Assembly: GCF_014137865.1 (NCBI RefSeq)
Contig: NZ_JACGWU010000001.1
Span: 744,001-808,000, forward strand
From: Alpinimonas psychrophila
GTDB taxonomy: Bacteria > Actinomycetota > Actinomycetes > Actinomycetales > Microbacteriaceae
DNA length: 64,000 nucleotides
Direction: 5' to 3'
Part shown: positions 39,981 to 48,046 of the stretch, in pieces
Layout: the number at the start of each line of letters is the position of its first letter
How positions within the stretch are numbered: the stretch's first letter is position 1
The notes under the pieces: model-generated
The model's database searches: none
What the model was told of the DNA's origin: nothing
What the model saw: the letters and a program-made list of their open reading frames with translations, nothing else
Translations under genes and position numbers: made by a program

Positions 39981-41030
39981 GTGAGCCTCGTATCGAACCT
40001 GCAAGTGAAGAAACGCACCCCCTTTCTCCAAGTTGCCAAGACGGCGGCAGCGGCCCTCGCCGCGTGGTTCATCGCCAGCATGGTTTTTAGTGATCAAAAA
40101 CCAATTTTTGCCGCCATCGCCGCTCTCATCGTCGTTCAGCCCAGCATCAACCAGTCCCTCGGAAAAGCCCTCGAACGTAGCGTTGGAACAGTGTTGGGTG
40201 TAGCCATAGCCTTCGGAGCAACACTGGCCTTTGGAACGAGTGGATGGATTGTGCTGGTGGCCGTCATAGCCGCCATCATCATCGCGTGGTCTCTGCGACT
40301 CACCCCGGCCACCGCCAGTCAGATTGCCCTCAGCGCCATGCTCGTCTTGGCGTTAGGGGTGGTCACCCCGGTCTACGCCCTTGACCGCATCATGGAGACC
40401 GTCCTCGGGGCCGTAGTCGGCATCATCATTAATGCATTGATTGCCCCACCCGTCGCCCTAGAACCAGCCAACCGTGCCGTCTCCGAACTCGGTGCTCATG
40501 TCGCTGAGATTCTCGAAGATATCTCGGCAGTACTGACGCGCCCCACAAGCTACACGGTGCTCAATGAGATTTACCTTCGTTCCCGGGCACTCCGCGCCGA
40601 GTACAACGGGGCCCGCGCCACCGTCGTGAGAGCTCAAGAGAGCCTGCGCTTCAATGCTCGTCGCACCAAGCACACGCTCACCATCGAAAATGACATCATG
40701 CTGATGGATATTCTGGCCGTGTTGGTCACGCGTACCATGGGGCTTTCCCGAGCGGTGAGAGACCATTACGACGACTCTGTTCTCGCCGAGAAAAGTATTC
40801 GCGCTATCGCCGAAGAGTTCAATCGTGCCGGCCACGACCTACGACTCCTCGTGCGAAATGCTGGTCTTCCTGCCATCACGACCCCGCATCCCGCAACGTC
40901 AGAGATCCCGGCCCTCACGGCCCCCATCACGGTGGTCAAACCATCTCTGCACAACTGGGTGTTGATTGGATTCTTGATGGAGACCCTGCGCCTCGTGCGC
41001 AATGAAATCACAGGCCCTCTCGACGACTAA
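39981..41030 (+). CDS. FUSC/aromatic-acid-exporter-family membrane protein
   Basis: A 349-residue membrane protein. The N-terminal part has about six hydrophobic helices with KPIFAAIAALIVVQPSINQSL and the GKALERSVGTVLGVAIAFG segment that marks the FUSC/ArAE-1 family. The C-terminal half is a soluble alpha-helical domain. Relatives export aromatic carboxylates or act in the envelope; the substrate is unknown. It starts 38 bases after dnaE2 but has its own -10 and probably a leaderless mRNA. Confidence 0.85.
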   Translation: MSLVSNLQVKKRTPFLQVAKTAAAALAAWFIASMVFSDQKPIFAAIAALIVVQPSINQSLGKALERSVGTVLGVAIAFGATLAFGTSGWIVLVAVIAAIIIAWSLRLTPATASQIALSAMLVLALGVVTPVYALDRIMETVLGAVVGIIINALIAPPVALEPANRAVSELGAHVAEILEDISAVLTRPTSYTVLNEIYLRSRALRAEYNGARATVVRAQESLRFNARRTKHTLTIENDIMLMDILAVLVTRTMGLSRAVRDHYDDSVLAEKSIRAIAEEFNRAGHDLRLLVRNAGLPAITTPHPATSEIPALTAPITVVKPSLHNWVLIGFLMETLRLVRNEITGPLDD

Positions 41031-41031
41031 C

Positions 41032-41059
41032 GGGACCCTACTCGTGAGAGTAGAGCCCC
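41032..41059. terminator. possible hairpin between FUSC and YceI genes
   Basis: CTACTC, loop GTGA, GAGTAG with partly paired GGG/CCC flanks lies two bases after the FUSC stop, between converging genes. No T-run follows on either strand, so it is a weak candidate. Confidence 0.35.
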
Positions 41060-41112
41060 GTCTTGAGTGAATCTCAAAGACTCACACGCCAGCGATAAGC
41101 CGGCGACCGAAA

Positions 41113-41679
41113 CTAGGCCTGAAGTGCAGCCTGAAGGTCAATCGTGATGGTGACCTTTTCGCCGACGAGGACTCCGCCAGACTCGAGAGCAGCGTTCCAC
41201 GTGAGGCCGAAGTCTTCACGATTAATCGTGCCCACAACGGACGCAGCAAGCTTGTAGTTGCCGTAAGGGTCAGTGGCGAATCCACCGAACTCAAGGTCGA
41301 AGTCGACCGCCTTGGTCACACCCTTGATGGTGAGGTCACCGGTGACAACAAACTCGCCGGCGTCAGCATCCTTGGCTTTGACGCCCGTGGAGACGAAGGA
41401 AATCGTTGGGTAGGTCTCAGCGTCAAAGAAGTCGTTGGTACGAAGGTGGCCATCGCGGTTCTCTTCGTTGGTGTTGATGCTGGTTACCTGGGCGGTGGCA
41501 GTCACCTTGGTGTCAAGGGGGCTCTCGCCTGTGACGAAGGTCGCATCGAACTTCTCGAAAGTTCCTTTGACTTTGCTAATCACGAGGTGGCGAACACTAA
41601 AACCGACGGTGGAGTGTGTGGGGTCGATGGTCCACGTTCCAGCTTTGTATCCGGGGATGCTTTCTGCAGTAATCGTCAT
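41113..41679 (-). CDS. YceI-family protein
   Basis: A 188-residue protein with the YceI lipocalin-like barrel: GTWTIDPTHSTVGFSVRHLVISKVKG at the start, the GHLRTNDFFDAETYPTISF segment, and VVGTINREDFGLTWN near the end. YceI proteins bind isoprenoid or other amphiphilic ligands and are often stress- or acid-inducible. No signal peptide is seen, so it is probably cytoplasmic, unlike E. coli YceI. It has its own promoter region of about 110 bases. Confidence 0.94.
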   Translation of the reverse strand: MTITAESIPGYKAGTWTIDPTHSTVGFSVRHLVISKVKGTFEKFDATFVTGESPLDTKVTATAQVTSINTNEENRDGHLRTNDFFDAETYPTISFVSTGVKAKDADAGEFVVTGDLTIKGVTKAVDFDLEFGGFATDPYGNYKLAASVVGTINREDFGLTWNAALESGGVLVGEKVTITIDLQAALQA

Positions 41680-41790
41680 GACTTTTTTCCTTTGAGAGTA
41701 GTTTCACATGCGTGGAGCGCGGCGCTCCTCAACTGAAAACAGCCAAACGCGAAATTCATTCCCAAAAATAAAGAATTGCGATATGTGCCG

Positions 41791-43092
41791 CTATTTTGCG
41801 GGCAGTGCCTCAACAAGGCCTCGGCAGGGTGCCGGGCAAGGGACGGTCCACATGAGTGCCTCTGGCGCAAAAGACCGCCGCAGAGTCAGCACACGAAGAG
41901 CTGACGCTTCCACCTGGCCTTCCGCTATGCGCCCCGATTTCACGGCTCCAACGAGACCCGTAACAATGGCCTCAGGATCAATTCCGTCGATGCTTGGATC
42001 CGCGGCCAAGACGTAAAGTAACATGTCATTTCCGGCCGCGAGAGCAGAAACAGCGTTCTCAACGGGGTCACCGTATTCCGGTAGGCCCGATCCCTGCAAC
42101 ATCGTCATGTCGTCTGTGATGGCGATTCCCTCAAACCCCAGTTGCTCCCGCAAGATTGTGTGCCAGGCCAATGACAGTGAGGCCGGCGCCGCGTCCACCG
42201 CGGTGAATGCCAAGTGACCGAACATCACCATCGCTGCGCCCGCTGCAATCCCGGCCGCGAATGGAACCGCATCCGTTGACTGCCACTGATCGAAAGACAT
42301 TGCCGTGGCCGGAATGCTGACGTGCGAATCCCCTGTCGTGCTCCCATGACCCGGAAAATGCTTGAGGGTACTGGCGACCAGTGACTTCTCACCCTCGACC
42401 GCTGCCGCAACACGAAGAGCCGCCTGATCTGGGGTGTTGCCAAAAGTGCGGTCGAAAATGAAGGATTGTGGATCACCGGTTACATCAGCGTCAACCCCGA
42501 AGTTAACGTTTATGCCCACAGATTTCAAAAGCTCGGCACGACCGCTAAAAGCTGCGAGTGATGCTGGAGGATTTTCATTGCGCAGTGTGTTGGCGCCCGC
42601 AAAACCGTCATACGGCAAACGCGTTACGTACCCCCCTTCCTCATCGATCGCGACGAGTGCAGGAAGTTGAGGATCAACGCTGAGGGCGGCTGTCAGTGTG
42701 GAAAGGTCAGCCAGACTTTCGGGGATATTGTTGCCCATCAAGATGAATCCCCCGACGTTGTGACTCGCGATAAAGGCATGCAGGGATGCCGTATCGGTGC
42801 CGGGATAATGCAGCATGAGGAGGCTGCGGATCTTCTCTTCGAGCGTCATCTCCGCGAGAACGCTCGCGGCATAGTAGCTAATCGGATCAAAGGCATCACC
42901 ACGATGATCTTGCACGATCACCAACGAAAAACCGGTGTTGACAAAAGTAGCCGGAGCGGCCTGAGGTTTCGCTTCGAAGAATGTAGGAATGAGAAACCAC
43001 GCCGCTAGCGCCAAAACGGTGGCAAGGCTGATGCCGAGGACGAGTCTCCGCCTGCCGCGAGGGCGGGAACCGCCGACTCTCCAAGGACTCAT
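41791..43092 (-). CDS. glycoside hydrolase family 3, probable beta-N-acetylhexosaminidase
   Basis: A 433-residue GH3 enzyme with an N-terminal membrane anchor or signal (basic start, hydrophobic residues about 17-39). Family motifs include KHFPGHGSTTGDSH, which contains the Asp/His dyad of the NagZ-type subgroup, VAIDEEGGYVTRL, and the nucleophile region AITDDMTMLQG. It probably trims N-acetylglucosamine from peptidoglycan fragments at the outer face of the membrane. Monocistronic, between YceI and the CstR-like gene. Confidence 0.9.
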   Translation of the reverse strand: MSPWRVGGSRPRGRRRLVLGISLATVLALAAWFLIPTFFEAKPQAAPATFVNTGFSLVIVQDHRGDAFDPISYYAASVLAEMTLEEKIRSLLMLHYPGTDTASLHAFIASHNVGGFILMGNNIPESLADLSTLTAALSVDPQLPALVAIDEEGGYVTRLPYDGFAGANTLRNENPPASLAAFSGRAELLKSVGINVNFGVDADVTGDPQSFIFDRTFGNTPDQAALRVAAAVEGEKSLVASTLKHFPGHGSTTGDSHVSIPATAMSFDQWQSTDAVPFAAGIAAGAAMVMFGHLAFTAVDAAPASLSLAWHTILREQLGFEGIAITDDMTMLQGSGLPEYGDPVENAVSALAAGNDMLLYVLAADPSIDGIDPEAIVTGLVGAVKSGRIAEGQVEASALRVLTLRRSFAPEALMWTVPCPAPCRGLVEALPAK

Positions 43093-43113
43093 CCACTGAG
43101 TCTGTCAGATGGG

Positions 43114-43392
43114 CTACGCCAAAGACATAAAGAGCTTCTCCAATTCGGAAACCGTCGGCTTAGATCCGTCGACATCATCTGACGTATCCGCAAGACATTC
43201 CTGCATTGCATGCGCAATGATGGCAAATCCGGCCTTGTCGAGTGCACTCGTCACCGCGGAGAGTTGGGTCACCACACTGCGGCAGTCATTTCTTTTTTCT
43301 ACGGCCGAAATCACCGCCGTTAGCTGCCCTTGAGCTCTCTTGAGACGGTTGAGAATCTTCTTCTCTTGTTCGGCTTTACTTATCTCGCTCAT
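43114..43392 (-). CDS. CsoR/CstR-family repressor, persulfide-sensor type
   Basis: A 92-residue all-helical DUF156 repressor. Cys37 (KRNDCRSV) and Cys66 (HAMQECLA) are the two conserved cysteines. Copper-sensing CsoR carries a His four residues before the second Cys; here that residue is Ala62. So the copper ligand set is incomplete and the CstR-like, persulfide-sensing class is favoured. The neighbours, a rhodanese and a CoA-disulfide reductase, support this. I prefer ATG 43392, with GGAG eight bases upstream; ATG 43398 overlaps the rhodanese stop. Confidence 0.83.
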   Translation of the reverse strand: MSEISKAEQEKKILNRLKRAQGQLTAVISAVEKRNDCRSVVTQLSAVTSALDKAGFAIIAHAMQECLADTSDDVDGSKPTVSELEKLFMSLA

Positions 43393-43394
43393 CG

Positions 43395-43691
43395 TCATCG
43401 CTCCACAGGAAGGTTGTTCGCAATCCAAACGCTGGTGCCACCCTCAACGTTGATGGCATCAAAGCCTTGACCCTCGAGGTAGTCGCATGCACGAGCACTA
43501 CGGCCCCCGGACTGGCAGATCACATAAACTGGCTCGTCCCTGGAGATTTCTTCAAAGTGTTCCGCAAAGGTACTCAACGGAAGATTTTTTGCGCCCGCAG
43601 CGTGTCCAGTCGCAAACTCATCGTCTTCCCGAACATCTATGATGGTGACGCCATTGAGATCCGCAAGCTCGGTGGTGGTGATGGATTTCAT
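43395..43691 (-). CDS. single-domain rhodanese
   Basis: A 98-residue rhodanese domain. The active-site loop is ICQSGGRSAR with Cys59. Such proteins transfer sulfane sulfur between thiols and persulfides. ATG 43691 is preceded by GAAGGA. It lies 13 bases after the CoA-disulfide reductase gene, which itself carries a fused rhodanese, and next to the CstR-like repressor gene, so it belongs to a sulfide or persulfide detoxification operon. Confidence 0.93.
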   Translation of the reverse strand: MKSITTTELADLNGVTIIDVREDDEFATGHAAGAKNLPLSTFAEHFEEISRDEPVYVICQSGGRSARACDYLEGQGFDAINVEGGTSVWIANNLPVER

Positions 43692-43704
43692 GATTTTCCT
43701 TCGA

Positions 43705-45372
43705 CTATTTTTTAAGTGAGCGTGAGGGTGAGAGTGTGGCGTGAGCGCCAGCTTGCCAGGTGAGATAACCACCATCTAGGTTGACGACATCGATCCCATG
43801 CTGGGCAAGGAGCCGCGCTGCCGTGTGCCCGCGTTGGCCAACCTGGCACGAGACAATGACATGTTTGCCTACCAGTGACGAAACGTGCTGGCGCAATTCG
43901 TCGACCGGAATGCACACTCCACCGGGAATATGCCCGGCATCGTGCTCGGTTTCCGTGCGGACATCGACCAGGACGCTACCGCTTTCAAGAAGGGCTTCAA
44001 CTTCGTGCCACTGCACCGTCCTCGTCAGTCCTTCAGCAGTATTGCGGTTGACGTAACCCAACATGTTGATGGGATCTTTTGCCGAACCGTGCTGAGGTGA
44101 ATAGGACAGCTCTAACTGAGCCAGGCTGCTAGCGGTCAGAGAGGCAAACATGGCCGTTGCAATGACATCCATACGCTTGTCAACACCAGCACCACCCGCG
44201 GCTTGCGCCCCGAGAATGAGGTCCGTGGACGGGTCGACAATAAGTTTCAGATGCATGGTTTCCGCGCCGGGGTAGTACCCCGCATGGTTGGCCGGATGCG
44301 TGTGCAGAACTCTGATGTCGCGCCCGCGGGCTCGGAGGGCTTTCTCCGTCCAGCCCGTGCTGGCAGCCGTTACCGAGCCAAAAGACACGATGGCGGTTCC
44401 CAGCGCGGGCGAAGCGGCAACGGTTTGCGTGCCCGCAATGACATTAGCGACCGCATGACCATGACGATTGGCGAGACCGGCCAGCGTGGCCAAGCGCGAT
44501 TCTCCAGTCACGGCATCAATCTTCTCTACGGCGTCACCTACGGCAAAAATACTAGCATTGCTGGTGCGTTGGAACTCATCCACCAGAATTCCCCCACGCG
44601 TGCCAATCGTCAACCCGGCATTTTGCGCCAAGGATGTCTCTGGCATGACGCCAATAGACGCAAAGACAACATCGGCGGGAATCTCGTCGCCCGTGGACAA
44701 AAGAACACTGGAATCATGAATCTTGCTCACCTCCGTGCCGAGAAGAACCGTGACTCCTTCGGCAACGAGTTTGGCTTGCATGTATGAGGCCATTTCGGCG
44801 TCAAATGACGACAGCACCTGCGAACCGCGCTGCACAATCGTGACCGAAAGACCTCGGAGGCGAAGATTTTCCGCCACTTCAATTCCAATGTAGCCAGCGC
44901 CCATGACGACGGCCGTTGTGAGCTCACCCGTCAACGCGGCCATCGCCCGATCAACGTCTTCAATATCTCTTAACACAAGGGCGCGGTCTGAGCCTTCGAC
45001 ACCCGGCAGAGTAGGGCTCGCCCCGGGAGAAAGTACGAGAAAGTCGTAGGACTCGACGTATTCCGTACCGGCTTGAACATCGACAACAGTGACAGTCTTG
45101 GCCACGGGGTCGATTCCAATGACCTCGTTGTTGACGCGCACATCAAGGCCGAAACGAGACGCCAAAGACTGAGGCGTTTGCAGAAGCAATGCAGATCGCT
45201 TGTCAATTATGCCGCCCAAGTGATACGGCAACCCACAATTAGCAAACGAGACGTAACCGCTTCGTTCCAACACGACAATTTCGGCAGTCTCGTCCAAGCG
45301 TCGAAGCCTCGTTGCCGCAGACATGCCTCCGGCAACGCCCCCGATAATGACGGTCTTTAAGGATTTAGTCAT
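43705..45372 (-). CDS. CoA-disulfide reductase with fused C-terminal rhodanese
   Basis: A 555-residue flavoprotein. The FAD fold starts IIGGVAGGMSAATRLRR, and the redox Cys46 lies in YVSFANCGLPYHLGG, as in CoA-disulfide/CoA-persulfide reductases. NAD(P)H binding is around VVMGAGYIGIEVAENL. The C-terminal rhodanese (about residues 455-545) has VSCQVGQRG with Cys509. CoADR-rhodanese fusions reduce CoA persulfide or polysulfide with NAD(P)H. The first gene of the operon, it starts 42 bases downstream of a CsoR/CstR-type operator. Confidence 0.93.
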   Translation of the reverse strand: MTKSLKTVIIGGVAGGMSAATRLRRLDETAEIVVLERSGYVSFANCGLPYHLGGIIDKRSALLLQTPQSLASRFGLDVRVNNEVIGIDPVAKTVTVVDVQAGTEYVESYDFLVLSPGASPTLPGVEGSDRALVLRDIEDVDRAMAALTGELTTAVVMGAGYIGIEVAENLRLRGLSVTIVQRGSQVLSSFDAEMASYMQAKLVAEGVTVLLGTEVSKIHDSSVLLSTGDEIPADVVFASIGVMPETSLAQNAGLTIGTRGGILVDEFQRTSNASIFAVGDAVEKIDAVTGESRLATLAGLANRHGHAVANVIAGTQTVAASPALGTAIVSFGSVTAASTGWTEKALRARGRDIRVLHTHPANHAGYYPGAETMHLKLIVDPSTDLILGAQAAGGAGVDKRMDVIATAMFASLTASSLAQLELSYSPQHGSAKDPINMLGYVNRNTAEGLTRTVQWHEVEALLESGSVLVDVRTETEHDAGHIPGGVCIPVDELRQHVSSLVGKHVIVSCQVGQRGHTAARLLAQHGIDVVNLDGGYLTWQAGAHATLSPSRSLKK

Positions 45373-45413
45373 GCCATACTCTCTGAGAGCGAATACGTTC
45401 GCCCCACGTTCCC

Positions 45414-45442
45414 ACCTTATACCCCCTGGGGTATTTTGTCGA
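45414..45442 (-). promoter_or_regulatory. promoter and CstR/CsoR-type operator of the persulfide operon
   Basis: ATACCCC/GGGGTAT inverted repeat (45419-45425 and 45428-45434, centre CT) is a typical CsoR-family G-tract operator. On the minus strand TCGACA (45442-45437), 17 bases and TAAGGT (45419-45414) form a -35/-10 pair whose spacer is almost exactly the operator. The site also covers the last codons and TAA stop of the upstream LLM gene, so coding sequence and operator are superimposed. Confidence 0.8.
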
Positions 45443-46469
45443 GAAGCTCACGCACACGCGGAACGACCTGCATGCCGTACAAACGAATGCACTCCATTAG
45501 ATGCTCGTGGCCAAGCGTCCCCATGCTGTACTTCAGATCGAATCGTTGAATCCCCAGACCATTCACTGTGCGCGCGATCTTCTGCGCGACCGTCTCAACG
45601 GACCCCACAAATAACGCACCGGCTGGCGCTGCCTCCAGGTCAAACTGCCCGCGCGTGAGCGGCGGCCAACCTCTAGATGCACCAATCCGCGCATGCATTT
45701 CACGGTAGTGCGGCCACGCGAGGTCACGGGCGGCTTCATCTGTCGCGGCAATGAATCCAGGAGAATGCTGCCCCACTGGTAGCGCCACCTTGCCCATTTT
45801 TTCGAGGGAGTTGTTGTACAAGTCAACATAGGGCTGAAAACGCAACGGGTCGCCCCCGATGATGGCCAACATGAGCGGGAGCCCATAGTGCGCGGCCCGC
45901 ACGACCGATTGCGGGCTACCCCCGACTCCGATCCACGTCTTGATCGTGCCAGATTCCGTCGGCGGAAATATCTGTTGCGCTGACAATGGCGTGCGTATAT
46001 TTCCCTCCCACGTGACCGGCTCCCCGGTCAAAACCTCACTCAAAAGATCGAGTTTTTCTTCGAAGAGTTGCTCATAGTCATTCAGGGCAAAGCCAAAGAG
46101 TGGAAATGATTCTGTGAAGGAACCGCGTCCCACGATGATCTCGGCTCGTCCCCGCGATACGGCATCAAGCGTTGAAAATCGTTGAAAAACTCTGATGGGA
46201 TCGTCGGAGGACAATACTGTTACGGCTGAACCGAGATGAATACCCTTTGTTCGCGAGGCGATTGCGCTCAGTAAGACTTCGGGTGCAGACACCGCAAAGT
46301 CGGCCCGATGGTGCTCGCCGATCCCGAAAAATGACAGGCCAACCTGATCGGCCAAGACACCCTCTTCGACGACATTTCGAAGAACCTGCGCATGAGAAAG
46401 AAGCACCCCGTCGGTGTCAACAGTGACATCACCAAAAGTATCGAGACCAAATTCAATCGTGTGCAACAT
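45417..46469 (-). CDS. LLM-class flavin-dependent oxidoreductase
   Basis: A 350-residue luciferase-like monooxygenase (TIM barrel, FMN or F420). Visible features are the N-terminal FGLDTFGDV, the SFFGIGEHHRADF segment with the His-rich loop, TKGIHLGSAVTVLSSDDPIRVFQRFSTLD and GRAEIIVGRGSF. Substrate unknown; many relatives act on alkanesulfonates, alkanes or thiols. A sulfur-related role is suggested by the next operon but not shown. Its final codons form part of the CstR operator. The start ATG 46469 is followed by hydrophobic MLHTIEFGLDTFG. Confidence 0.9.
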   Translation of the reverse strand: MLHTIEFGLDTFGDVTVDTDGVLLSHAQVLRNVVEEGVLADQVGLSFFGIGEHHRADFAVSAPEVLLSAIASRTKGIHLGSAVTVLSSDDPIRVFQRFSTLDAVSRGRAEIIVGRGSFTESFPLFGFALNDYEQLFEEKLDLLSEVLTGEPVTWEGNIRTPLSAQQIFPPTESGTIKTWIGVGGSPQSVVRAAHYGLPLMLAIIGGDPLRFQPYVDLYNNSLEKMGKVALPVGQHSPGFIAATDEAARDLAWPHYREMHARIGASRGWPPLTRGQFDLEAAPAGALFVGSVETVAQKIARTVNGLGIQRFDLKYSMGTLGHEHLMECIRLYGMQVVPRVRELLDKIPQGV

Positions 46470-46631
46470 GTGTGCTTTTCTTGCCCATTCTCAATAATTC
46501 GCCAACGGCACTAACATGTCTTTCGACTACTCAACCAAAGGAACCCGTGTCTGGGGCTCAGTATTCCCAAAATGGGCCACAATGAAGGGCGACAGGTGTA
46601 CAGATTGTCCCCGTCGTCCAAAGGAGTTGCC

Positions 46632-47009
46632 ATGAACGAACTTGACCTGATTTCGCTCTGGACCAAGACACGATGGCACATCATTGTCTCGCAACTGGCG
46701 CCAACGTTCCTCCTCGCCGTCACGGTCGGGTTTTTGATCAATGGCTTGGCCGATGCGAGCTTCGCCACGCGTCTTGCCGCTGCAGGAATTCTGTTGGCTT
46801 CCGGAATTTTGGGGGCCGTGGTCCAAGTTTCCGCCGCAAATGAAGGCCTGACCATCATTGAAGACCTCACGGCTTGCCAAGCCACATCATTGCTCGCCAG
46901 TCGCATTATGCAGTCGGCACCGTTCCTGAAAGTTGTCAAGTACGTGACACCGACGGTCTTCATTCTGGTCTTTGGTGCCCTTCTCACTGCCCTTTTCCTC
47001 GGCCTCTAA
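46632..47009 (+). CDS. small membrane protein of unknown function upstream of corA
   Basis: A 125-residue protein with three or four hydrophobic segments (about residues 22-40, 47-68 and 101-123). The start ATG 46632 has AAGGAG upstream. I do not recognise a family. It lies 17 bases before corA on the same strand and is probably co-transcribed. It is divergent from the LLM gene, and a 160-base gap separates the two; I see no clear operator there. Confidence 0.7.
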   Translation: MNELDLISLWTKTRWHIIVSQLAPTFLLAVTVGFLINGLADASFATRLAAAGILLASGILGAVVQVSAANEGLTIIEDLTACQATSLLASRIMQSAPFLKVVKYVTPTVFILVFGALLTALFLGL

Positions 47010-47026
47010 CACCTCAAGGCGGACCC

Positions 47027-48043
47027 ATGCCCCTGATCGATAATGCCGTTTACCGTGATGGCGTTCGCGTTGCGACCCCCGCAAGCCTGGAGCTCACGTT
47101 TGAGGCCATGAAGGAACACGGTGGCATGGGCTGGATGGGGCTCTACCGCCCATCTCCTGAAGAATTGGCATCGGTAGCCGAAGAATTTGACCTCCATCAC
47201 CTCGCCATTGAAGATGCACTCGTTGGCCACCAACGGGCAAAAATCGAACGTTACGGCGATTGTCTTTTCGTTGTCTTGAGGCCCGCCCGCTATATCGACA
47301 CGACCGAAGTCGTTGAATTCGGTGAGTTGCACATTTTTATTGGCCCGGATTACGTCATCACCGTACGCCACGCTGAGTCCCCCGACGTCGGAACGGTGCG
47401 GCGGCGACTTGAAGGAAACCCCGCTCTGCTAGCGCTCGGGCCGGAGGCAGTCCTTTATGCCCTTCTTGATCAAGTCGTCGATGAATACCTTCCCGTTGTT
47501 TTGGGGCTGGAGAACGATATCGATGAAATCGAAGATGATCTCTTTGGAAATAATGCTGACGTCTCACGTCGCATCTACGCCCTCTCCCGGGAAGTCCTGG
47601 AGTTCCAACGTGCGACAAAGCCGTTGGGTGCCATGCTGGACTCCCTTGAGCGGGGTGCTGAGAAGTACCTCGTCAACATTGAACTCCAGCGCAACCTCCG
47701 CGACGTGAGCGATCATGTCGAGTCCATCGTGCAGCACGCTGATTCATTTCGGCAGATCTTGCAGAACGCTTTAACGGTGCACCTCACTCAGGTTGGCCAG
47801 CGACAGAACGAAGAAATGCGGCGCCTCTCCGAAGTGAGCTACCAACAGGGCGAGGAAGTTAAAAAGATCTCATCGTGGGCTGCCATCATCTTTGCTCCAA
47901 CGCTCGTGGCGGGTATCTATGGAATGAACTTTGAGGTGATGCCCGAATTACAGTGGTCCTTCGGCTACCCGTTCGCCATTGCGTTGATGCTTGGCTTTGC
48001 CGGCACGCTCTATGCCATCTTTAAGAAGCGAAATTGGCTCTAG
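47027..48043 (+). CDS. CorA-family divalent metal transporter
   Basis: A 338-residue CorA-type channel. A large N-terminal cytoplasmic domain is followed by two C-terminal membrane helices with the signature YGMNFEVMPEL, the periplasmic selectivity loop, and a basic KKRNWL tail. It should import magnesium and possibly cobalt or nickel. I chose ATG 47027 (MPLIDNAVYRDG), which fits the family; the open frame extends upstream but overlaps the small membrane protein gene. The PPTase gene begins three bases after the stop. Confidence 0.94.
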   Translation: MPLIDNAVYRDGVRVATPASLELTFEAMKEHGGMGWMGLYRPSPEELASVAEEFDLHHLAIEDALVGHQRAKIERYGDCLFVVLRPARYIDTTEVVEFGELHIFIGPDYVITVRHAESPDVGTVRRRLEGNPALLALGPEAVLYALLDQVVDEYLPVVLGLENDIDEIEDDLFGNNADVSRRIYALSREVLEFQRATKPLGAMLDSLERGAEKYLVNIELQRNLRDVSDHVESIVQHADSFRQILQNALTVHLTQVGQRQNEEMRRLSEVSYQQGEEVKKISSWAAIIFAPTLVAGIYGMNFEVMPELQWSFGYPFAIALMLGFAGTLYAIFKKRNWL

Positions 48044-48046
48044 ACC

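Noticed and set aside
43114-43392. Copper sensor CsoR
   Set aside because: The His four residues before the second Cys is Ala, and neighbours are sulfur-transfer proteins; the copper-ATPase relic is more than 30 kb away.
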